Position numbers and translations under genes: made by a program. From the NCBI RefSeq assembly GCF_943737005.1, contig NZ_CALSFU010000019.1:1-64000 (forward strand): 64,000 nucleotides of DNA, given 5' to 3'. The notes beneath the pieces are model-generated. The model searched no databases. It worked only from the letters and a program-made list of their open reading frames with translations, and had not been told where the DNA came from. Positions 40,204-46,765 of this stretch are shown piece after piece; the first letter of the stretch is position 1; every line of letters starts with the position of its first letter. This DNA is from Achromobacter sp. Marseille-Q4962 (GTDB lineage: Bacteria; Pseudomonadota; Gammaproteobacteria; Burkholderiales; Burkholderiaceae_B).

Positions 40204-40743
40204 ATGAATGCCTCCGATCTCTACGCATTGGGCGAACGGTTCACCCAGAGCCGCACCCTGCTGTGCTTCAACGGGCCGATTTCCCGCAGCCTGATCGAGG
40301 AGATCGGCAACGCGCTGAAGAACTACCTGACCGCCGAGCACGTGCGCCCGGCCGAGGCCATGGACGTGTTCTCGGTCTACATCGAGATGATCCAGAACAT
40401 CCGCCAGTACGCGGCCCTGCGCGGCCAGGTCGACGCCGCCGCCACGGTGGTGATCGGCCGCAACGAGGACAGCCGCTACGTGGTGTCGGCCGGCAACCTG
40501 GTGCGCCTCGAGGACGGGCACCAGCTCGTGGCGCGCATCCGCGAGCTGGCCGCGCTCGACAAGCCCGCCCTGAAGGCGGAATACAAGGCCCAGTTGCACA
40601 AGCCCCGGGCGCAGGGCGTGGCCTCGGGCGCGGGCCTGGGCCTGATCGACATCCAGCGGCGCGCCGGCGCGCCGCTGGAGGCCAGCCTGAAGCCGGTCGA
40701 GGCGCAGGGCCTGGCCTTCTTCAGCCTGAGCGCGGTCATCTGA
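40204..40743 (+). CDS. siaB: SiaB-type protein kinase
   Basis: 179 residues, the small SiaB family with a degenerate histidine-kinase-like ATPase fold: IEMIQNIRQYAAL carries the N-box-like asparagine and SGAGLGLIDIQRRAG a G-box. In P. aeruginosa SiaB phosphorylates SiaC on a threonine, opposing SiaA. Starts 24 bp after siaA. A GC-rich hairpin region of about 117 bp separates it from siaC. Confidence 0.87.
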   Translation: MNASDLYALGERFTQSRTLLCFNGPISRSLIEEIGNALKNYLTAEHVRPAEAMDVFSVYIEMIQNIRQYAALRGQVDAAATVVIGRNEDSRYVVSAGNLVRLEDGHQLVARIRELAALDKPALKAEYKAQLHKPRAQGVASGAGLGLIDIQRRAGAPLEASLKPVEAQGLAFFSLSAVI

Positions 40744-40860
40744 ATGGCGATGGCGCGCATGTCACCGTTTCCTGAATCAGCAAACCCGCAACGGCCCCTG
40801 GCGGCCGCGGGCGGCGGCGCGCGCGCCGTGCCGCCCGCGCGGGCGTTATCGGAGTCATTG

Positions 40861-41238
40861 ATGAACGACCTGAACATACCGGGCACCCAGTCCACGCCCG
40901 CCATTTCGACCGACGCCGCGACCGGCGTGCTGGCGATGCGCGGCGATTCCTATCCCGAAAATTCCTTCGAGCTGTTCGGCCCCGTGATCGAGTGGGTGGA
41001 ATCGTACCTGGCGACGTCCGCGGCGCCGCTGCGCCTGGAGCTGGAACTGCTCTACCTGAACACCAGCAGCATCAAGTCCATGATGGATATCTTCGACCTG
41101 CTGGAAGCCGCCCACGGCAAGGGCCGCGAGGTGGGCGTGATCTGGTACTACGACATGCGCAACGAACGCGTGGGCGAGCTGGCCGAGGAGTTCAAGGAAG
41201 ACTGCACCTTCCCCTTCTCGGTCGTCGGGCGGCAATGA
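40861..41238 (+). CDS. siaC: SiaC-type phosphorylatable partner-switch protein
   Basis: 125 residues, DUF1987/SiaC family. The phosphoacceptor threonine known from P. aeruginosa SiaC (Thr68) is conserved at exactly residue 68 in LELLYLNTSSIKSMMDIFDL. Unphosphorylated SiaC binds and activates the diguanylate cyclase SiaD. The ATG at 40861 has GGAG seven bases upstream. It overlaps siaD by ATGA, fitting 1:1 synthesis of the partners. Confidence 0.92.
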   Translation: MNDLNIPGTQSTPAISTDAATGVLAMRGDSYPENSFELFGPVIEWVESYLATSAAPLRLELELLYLNTSSIKSMMDIFDLLEAAHGKGREVGVIWYYDMRNERVGELAEEFKEDCTFPFSVVGRQ

Positions 41239-42032
41239 AAACCGGCTCCTCCGAACTGGACCAGCGCATCGCGGCGCTGCTCGCCGATCCGGCGCATTTC
41301 GGCCATCCGCTGCGCGATGCGCTGGAATCGCTGTGGCGGCACAACGCCGAGCAGATGACGCGCATCGAGCGCGTGACCCAGCTTTCGGACGCCTTCCAGA
41401 GCATGGCCCACGAGCGCGAGCTGGGCCTGTGCGAACGCTTCGACCGGCAGCTGCGCCGGCTCGCGCGCATTGCGCGCATCTCCGATCACTACCAGAGCAT
41501 GATGCGCGACCTCAACGCCGCGCTGCAGGAAACATCCAGCCGCGATCCGCTGACCGGCCTGTATAACCGCCGTGCGCTCATGGATATGATCAAGCAGGAA
41601 GTCACGCGGGCGGGCCGCAGCGGCCAGTCTTTCGTGGTCGCCATGCTGGACGTGGACCATTTCAAGTCCGTGAACGATCGCTACGGCCACGAGTCGGGCG
41701 ACCGTGTCCTGGTGGAGCTGGCCGGCGTGCTGGGCGCCAGCCTGCGCGAGTACGACCTGTGCGGGCGATGGGGCGGCGAAGAGTTCCTGGTGCTGCTGCC
41801 CAACACTCCGCCCGAGGCCGCGCAGGGCGTCATGGACCGCCTGGTGGCGGCCGTGCGCGGCCTGGCGGTCGAGGTGAACGGCGACGTGCTGCGGCTGACC
41901 GTCAGCATCGGCATGGCGTCGCACCAGCTCGGGGAAACCTTTTCGGAAACGCTCAGCCGGGCGGATCAGGCGCTCTACCTGGCCAAGCAGGACGGGCGCG
42001 ACCGCGTCGCGCTCGGGTTTCCCCGGCCCTGA
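41235..42032 (+). CDS. siaD: SiaD-type diguanylate cyclase
   Basis: 265 residues. An N-terminal helical region of about 95 residues (QMTRIERVTQLSDAFQSMAH), the SiaC-binding part in relatives, precedes a GGDEF domain: DPLTGLYNRRAL, LDVDHFKSVNDRYGHESGD and active-site WGGEEF. An inhibitory-site RxxD (REYD) lies five residues before GGEEF, so product inhibition is likely. Makes c-di-GMP from two GTP. Its stop abuts the start of a PAS/GGDEF/EAL gene. Confidence 0.92.
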   Translation: MKTGSSELDQRIAALLADPAHFGHPLRDALESLWRHNAEQMTRIERVTQLSDAFQSMAHERELGLCERFDRQLRRLARIARISDHYQSMMRDLNAALQETSSRDPLTGLYNRRALMDMIKQEVTRAGRSGQSFVVAMLDVDHFKSVNDRYGHESGDRVLVELAGVLGASLREYDLCGRWGGEEFLVLLPNTPPEAAQGVMDRLVAAVRGLAVEVNGDVLRLTVSIGMASHQLGETFSETLSRADQALYLAKQDGRDRVALGFPRP

Positions 42033-44648
42033 ATGAAACCGGAACCGCAGTCTTCCGGCATGGAGCCCTGTATGCTTGATTCTCATCTCGGCGTTTCGAG
42101 CGCGTCCCCGCCAGGGGATATGTGGCATGTGGGCAATTATCTGGCGTCGATGGACCGGGCACTGCTGCTGTTCGACTTCGACCCCGCCGGTCACGTGTTG
42201 CACGCGAACGCCAATTTCCTCGCCGCGGTGGGCTATTCCCGCGACGAAATCACCGCCATGCGCCACGACATGCTGTGCGACAGCATGGACGAGGGGCAGG
42301 GCTGCGCCAGCAGCGAGCAGGTCTGGGCGCGGCTGCGCCGCGGCGGCCATTTTTCGGGCACCTGCCGCTATCGCCGCGCCGACGGCGAATTCCTCTGGAT
42401 CGAGGCCACCTATCTGCCCATCGCCGATGCCGCCGGCGAAGTGCGGCGCATCACCGTCATCTCGCGCAAGTCCATCGCCGATGCCGAGCGCCTGGAAGAA
42501 ATCCGCCTGCTGATGCTGGGCATCAACGAAACCGGCAACGCGGTGGCCGTGTCCGGCGCCGACGGCCGCATCGTGTACGTGAATGACGGCTTCCAGCGCA
42601 TGCTGGGGTTTTCGCGCGCGGATGCGCTGGACCAGGAACTGGGCGAGCTGCTGGCCGGCGGCCGGCCGGACGGCGGCACCCGCGAAGAGCTGGACCGCCG
42701 CATCGCCTGCCGCGACGGTTTCCACAAGGACGTGCTGGTCTACGACCGCGGGGGCAAGCCTCTGTGGGTCTCGGTCATGGCCAACTCCGTGTTCGACGAG
42801 CGCGGCACGCTGGTCAACATCGTGGACGTGCTCACCGACATCACGCCCACCAAGGTGCACGAAGTGCTGCAGCGCCGCGTGCTGCAGGCCATGGTGAACG
42901 AAGCCTCCGTGACCGAGGTGATGAACATGGTCTGCCGCGAGGTGGAGCGGCTGGCGCCCGAAGTGCTGGCCACCGTGCTGCGCGTGGACGAAAGCGGGCG
43001 GCTGCGGACGCTGGCCTCGCCCTCCATGCCCGCGGCCTACGCCGAGGCGCTGGACGGCCTGCCCATCGGCCCGCAGGCCGGCTCCTGCGGCACGGCGGCC
43101 TTCCTGGGCCGGCCCGTCATCGTGCCCGACATCGCCACCGACCCGCTGTGGCGCGACTACCGGCACCTGCCGCTGCCCGCGGACATCAAGGCCTGCTGGT
43201 CCTCGCCCATCAAGTCCAGCGACGGGCGCGTTATCGGCACCTTCGGCTTCTATTTCCGCGAACGCCGCCTGCCCGACGACTTCCATCATCGCCTGGTGGA
43301 TGTCTGCGTCTATCTATGCGCGCTGGCGCTGGAGCGCGAAGAGGCCCGCGCCCGCATCCGGCAGCTCGCCTTCTACGACGAGCTCACCGGCCTGCCCAAC
43401 CGCAACCTGCTGCTGGCCCAGGCCGAGCAGGCCATCGCGCGGGCCGAGCCCGACCGCAAGCGCGTGGCCGTGCTGTTCCTGGACCTGGACCGCTTCAAGC
43501 AGGTCAACGACACGCTGGGCCACCCCATCGGCGACGCCCTGCTGCGCGAAGTGGCCCTGCGCCTGCGCAAACTGGCGCGCGCCACCGACATCGTGGGCCG
43601 CCTCTCGGGCGACGAATTCGTCATGCTCATGCCGGATTTCGAGCACGGCCGGCTGACCGCCGCCGCCGAGCACATCCTCGTGGCGCTGGCCCAGCCGCTG
43701 GGCGTCGGCGGCATCACGCTCAACCCCTCGGTGAGCATCGGCATCAGCGTCTTTCCGGAAAACGGGCGCGACATGGACACGCTGCTGCGCCACGCCGACA
43801 TGGCCATGTACCAGGCCAAGACGGCGGGCCGCAACCGCATTTCCTTTTTCAGCGCCGAGATGAACCGCCAGGCGCAGGAACGGCTGGCGCTGGAGGCCGC
43901 CCTGCGCGACGCGCTGGAAGCCAAGGCGCTGCGCCTGCACTACCAGCCGCAGGTGGGCCTGAAGAACGGCAGCCTGTACGGCGTGGAGGCGCTGGCCCGC
44001 TGGCGCCACCCCACGCTGGGCGACATCTCCCCGGCGCGCTTCGTGCCGCTGGCGGAGGAGTGCGGCCTGATCGGCGACCTGGCCCACTGGGCGCTGCGGG
44101 AAGCCTGCTCCCAGCTCGCGGCGTGGCGCGGCCGGGGTCTGCGCGTGCCGTCGGTGTCGGTCAACCTGTCGGCCACCAACTTCCACAACCTCAACCTGCC
44201 CCGCCTGATCGCGGACAATCTCGCCGAATTCGGCCTGGCCCCGGGCGATCTCATGCTCGAGATCACCGAAGGCGTGGTGCTGGACGCCACCGCCGGCACG
44301 CTGCGCACCATCGCGGAGCTGCACCGGCTGGGCGTGCGCCTGTCCATGGACGATTTCGGCACCGGCTATTCCAGCCTGGGCCACCTGCGCCGGCTCATCG
44401 TGGACGAGCTCAAACTCGACCGCAGCTTCGTGCAGGGGCTGGAGAGCGACGACGCGGCGCGCGCGCTCACCAGCGCCGTCATCCGCATCGGCGAAAGCCT
44501 CAGCCTGCCGGTGGTGGCCGAAGGGGTGGAAAACGAGGAGCAGCGCCGTTTTCTCATCGAGCAGGGCTGCGCCGCGGGACAGGGCTTCCTGTTCTCGCCG
44601 CCGCTGCCGGCCGAAGAGCTGGAAGCCTGGCTGCGCGAGCGGGGGTAG
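42033..44648 (+). CDS. PAS-PAS-GAF-GGDEF-EAL c-di-GMP enzyme
   Basis: 871 residues, apparently soluble. Domains: PAS at about 35-140 and 165-280, GAF at about 285-430, GGDEF at about 440-600 (active site SGDEF, with RATD five residues before it as an inhibitory site), and EAL at about 610-870. EAL residues look complete: GVEALARWRHP, SVNLSATN, LEITEG, MDDFGTGYSSLG, ELKLDRSF and AEGVENEEQ, so phosphodiesterase activity is likely. The ATG at 42033 abuts the siaD stop; ATGs at 42060 and 42072 are alternatives. Its place suggests it terminates or tunes the Sia signal. Confidence 0.9.
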   Translation: MKPEPQSSGMEPCMLDSHLGVSSASPPGDMWHVGNYLASMDRALLLFDFDPAGHVLHANANFLAAVGYSRDEITAMRHDMLCDSMDEGQGCASSEQVWARLRRGGHFSGTCRYRRADGEFLWIEATYLPIADAAGEVRRITVISRKSIADAERLEEIRLLMLGINETGNAVAVSGADGRIVYVNDGFQRMLGFSRADALDQELGELLAGGRPDGGTREELDRRIACRDGFHKDVLVYDRGGKPLWVSVMANSVFDERGTLVNIVDVLTDITPTKVHEVLQRRVLQAMVNEASVTEVMNMVCREVERLAPEVLATVLRVDESGRLRTLASPSMPAAYAEALDGLPIGPQAGSCGTAAFLGRPVIVPDIATDPLWRDYRHLPLPADIKACWSSPIKSSDGRVIGTFGFYFRERRLPDDFHHRLVDVCVYLCALALEREEARARIRQLAFYDELTGLPNRNLLLAQAEQAIARAEPDRKRVAVLFLDLDRFKQVNDTLGHPIGDALLREVALRLRKLARATDIVGRLSGDEFVMLMPDFEHGRLTAAAEHILVALAQPLGVGGITLNPSVSIGISVFPENGRDMDTLLRHADMAMYQAKTAGRNRISFFSAEMNRQAQERLALEAALRDALEAKALRLHYQPQVGLKNGSLYGVEALARWRHPTLGDISPARFVPLAEECGLIGDLAHWALREACSQLAAWRGRGLRVPSVSVNLSATNFHNLNLPRLIADNLAEFGLAPGDLMLEITEGVVLDATAGTLRTIAELHRLGVRLSMDDFGTGYSSLGHLRRLIVDELKLDRSFVQGLESDDAARALTSAVIRIGESLSLPVVAEGVENEEQRRFLIEQGCAAGQGFLFSPPLPAEELEAWLRERG

Positions 44649-44653
44649 GCATC

Positions 44654-44681
44654 CGCCTTCCGGGCGCGCGCCCGGAAGGCG
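44654..44681. terminator. Perfect 28-nt palindrome after the sia operon
   Basis: CGCCTTCCGGGCGC followed directly by its exact reverse complement, five bases after the stop of the PAS/GGDEF/EAL gene. Two copies of the self-complementary GCGGCGCCGC follow at about 44692-44723. Likely transcription barrier between the sia operon and bpsR; no T-tract. Confidence 0.55.
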
Positions 44682-44737
44682 CGCCGGGCGGGCGCGGCGC
44701 CGCTGCACAGCGCGGCGCCGCCGGGCCTCGTACACTG

Positions 44738-44747
44738 CGCAAACATC
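44738..44747. promoter_or_regulatory. Candidate BpsR operator upstream of bpsR
   Basis: CGCAAACATC, 45 bp before the bpsR start codon. It is the exact reverse complement of GATGTTTGCG at 51665-51674 in the nic control region. Shared occurrence at the regulator's own promoter and its presumed target suggests an autoregulatory operator. Inferred from the match alone. Confidence 0.4.
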
Positions 44748-44792
44748 CATTGAGAAAAATCACAGTGTCCATTGCATCGCTCGGATAGGCTC

Positions 44793-45260
44793 ATGCGAAA
44801 TACGAAAGGCAAGTCCGCCTCCAACGAAGACGACTATTTGTTCTCCGACCAGATCGGCCACCTGCTCCGGCGCGCCTACCAGCGGCATACCGCGCTTTTC
44901 CAGCAGTACATTCCCGACTCCCAGCTCACCGCGGCGCAGTTCGTGGTGCTCTGCTCCGTGCGCGACAACGAGGGAAGTTCCCTGGCCGACATCGTCAAGG
45001 CCACGGTGATAGACCAGGCCACCATACGCGGCGTAGTGGACCGGCTCAAGCAGCGCAAGCTGGTCCAGGTCGATCACGATCCGTTCGACCGCCGCAAGCT
45101 GGTCGTCAACCTCACGCCCGTCGGGCGCGGGCTGGTGGAGCAGATGGAGCCGTTCGCCAAGCAGATCACGGAAAGCACTTATGGCAAGCTCAATCCGGCC
45201 GAGCGCGTGGCGCTCGATTTCCTCTTGAAGAAGATGCTGGAGAGCGACGAGACGGAATGA
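44793..45260 (+). CDS. bpsR: MarR-family regulator of nicotinate catabolism (BpsR/NicR)
   Basis: 155 residues. The winged helix reads LTAAQFVVLCSVRDNEGSSL then TVIDQATIRGVVDRLKQRKL, with the wing DHDPFDRRKLVVNLTPVG. It matches NicR/BpsR-type MarR repressors, which release DNA on binding 6-hydroxynicotinate; in Bordetella BpsR also affects the Bps polysaccharide. Its position at the edge of a full nic locus supports the call. Start ATG 44793; TTG at 44772 is possible but less good. Convergent with the permease gene across a strong terminator. Confidence 0.85.
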   Translation: MRNTKGKSASNEDDYLFSDQIGHLLRRAYQRHTALFQQYIPDSQLTAAQFVVLCSVRDNEGSSLADIVKATVIDQATIRGVVDRLKQRKLVQVDHDPFDRRKLVVNLTPVGRGLVEQMEPFAKQITESTYGKLNPAERVALDFLLKKMLESDETE

Positions 45261-45271
45261 GCGGCCGGTGG

Positions 45272-45303
45272 GCCGGGAGCCGCGCCCGGGGGCGCGGCTC
45301 CCG
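45272..45303. terminator. Bidirectional terminator, bpsR / permease gene
   Basis: Perfect 14-bp stem CCGGGAGCCGCGCC / GGCGCGGCTCCCGG with loop CGGG, centred in the 57-bp gap between the convergent 3' ends of bpsR and the MFS gene. No T-tract on either side. Confidence 0.6.
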
Positions 45304-45317
45304 GTTGCCGGCGCCGT

Positions 45318-46634
45318 TCAGTCCAGCGCGCGGTTGCGCGATTCCACGTCCACGGCCCAGATCGAAAGCGCGCCCGCCGCCAGCATGCTCGACAGCACGA
45401 CCAGCGCCAGCGTGAAGTGGCTGCTCATGATGGGCGCGATGATCGCCGGCGCGAAGAGCCCGCCGAAACGGGCGACCGCGCCGGCCATGCCCATGCCGCT
45501 GGCGCGCAGGTCGGTCGGGTAGACCTCGGGCGTGAAGGCATACAGGGCTCCCCAGGTGCCCAGCAGCGAAAAGCTCATCAGCAGGGTGGAGCCGACCACC
45601 ACCACGGGCGAAGTGCCCAGGCTGTAGAGCATGCAGCCTGCGGCGCTCAGCAGCAGAAAGCCGATGAGCGTGGGCTTGCGGCCCCAGCGCTCGACCCCGT
45701 AGGCCGACAGGGCGAAGCCGGGCAGCTGCACGAGAGCGAGCACGACCAGGAATTCCTGCCCGCGCATGAACGCGAAGCCCGCGCTGCTGAGCTTGATGGG
45801 CAGGTAGACGAAGACCCCGTAGTAGGCGATGGAGATCAGCGCCCAGGCCAGGAAGAGCGAAACGCTGCGGCGCCGGTAGCCGGAGGAGAACAGCGCCGAC
45901 AGGGGCTTGCGCTCCAGCAGTTCGGGCTTGATTTCAGGGATCTCGGGAGAACGGCCGTTGACGCGGGCCACCCGTTCCAGCACCTTGCGCGCCTGGCCCG
46001 GCCGGCCGCTGCGGTTCAGGTACATGGGCGATTCGGGAATGTAGAAGCGCAGCGCCACGCCGATGAGGGCAGGCAGCCCGGTCACGAAGAAAATCATGCG
46101 CCAGGCATCGTCTCCCCGCGACGCGGCAGCCAGCGCCAGCACGGCCAGGCAGATGGTGCCCACCGCCCAGAACGATTCCAGCAGCACCAGCCAGCGGCCG
46201 CGGCGGTCGCTGGGCAGGAACTCGGCCATCATCGTGTAGTCCACCGGCAGCGTGCCGCCCACGCCGATCCCCGTCAGGAAGCGCAGCAGCAGGAGCCAGC
46301 CGAATTCGGGCGCGAAAGCCGAGGCCACCCCGGCGCAGGCGTCGACGATGACGGCCATCATGAGCACCGGACGGCGGCCGATGCGGTCGGCCAGGCGGCC
46401 GAATACGAAGGCGCCGATCAGCATGCCCACGAAGAAGGACGTGCCCGTCTGCAGCGCCTGGGGCACCGTGATGCCGAAGGTCTTGGCGATCGTCGGTGCG
46501 CTGAAGCCGATGGACAGCACCTGCATCGCGTCGGCCAGCCACACCAGGCCGAAAATCACGAAGAGCCGGTACTGGAATTTGCCGACGCCCGCCGCCTGGA
46601 TGCCCTGTTCCACTGAAATGAATGAAGCTGACAT
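45318..46634 (-). CDS. MFS permease, probable nicotinate/aromatic acid transporter
   Basis: 438 residues, about 12 membrane helices, aromatic-acid:H+ symporter-like. It has the sugar-porter-like motif FGRLADRIGRRPVL after helix 2, a repeat of it (YGVERWGRKPTLIG) in the second half, and ESPMYLNRSGRPGQA in the central loop. The gene lies 131 bp downstream of the nicB-like gene on the same strand, with AAGGAAA before its ATG, so it may be read with nicCAB or from its own promoter. Uptake of nicotinate (NicT role) is inferred from context. Confidence 0.82.
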   Translation of the reverse strand: MSASFISVEQGIQAAGVGKFQYRLFVIFGLVWLADAMQVLSIGFSAPTIAKTFGITVPQALQTGTSFFVGMLIGAFVFGRLADRIGRRPVLMMAVIVDACAGVASAFAPEFGWLLLLRFLTGIGVGGTLPVDYTMMAEFLPSDRRGRWLVLLESFWAVGTICLAVLALAAASRGDDAWRMIFFVTGLPALIGVALRFYIPESPMYLNRSGRPGQARKVLERVARVNGRSPEIPEIKPELLERKPLSALFSSGYRRRSVSLFLAWALISIAYYGVFVYLPIKLSSAGFAFMRGQEFLVVLALVQLPGFALSAYGVERWGRKPTLIGFLLLSAAGCMLYSLGTSPVVVVGSTLLMSFSLLGTWGALYAFTPEVYPTDLRASGMGMAGAVARFGGLFAPAIIAPIMSSHFTLALVVLSSMLAAGALSIWAVDVESRNRALD

Positions 46635-46735
46635 GTGTAGATTTCCTTTTTGTCATCACCGCAATTGCCGATTCCGCGCGTTTCCGGGCATGCAAGCCGC
46701 GCGCCGGGCCGGGGGGAACGGCTCATGGGTGGCTC

Positions 46736-46755
46736 ACAGGGGCCGTTGCCCCTGT
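46736..46755 (+). terminator. Small hairpin with T-tract between nicB-like gene and permease
   Basis: ACAGGGGC-CGTT-GCCCCTGT followed on the plus strand by TTT. As an intrinsic terminator it faces rightward, against the nic genes, so it could stop antisense transcription running into the nicB-like gene. On the minus strand it is merely a hairpin without U-tract. Confidence 0.35.
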
Positions 46756-46765
46756 TTTCCCCTTG

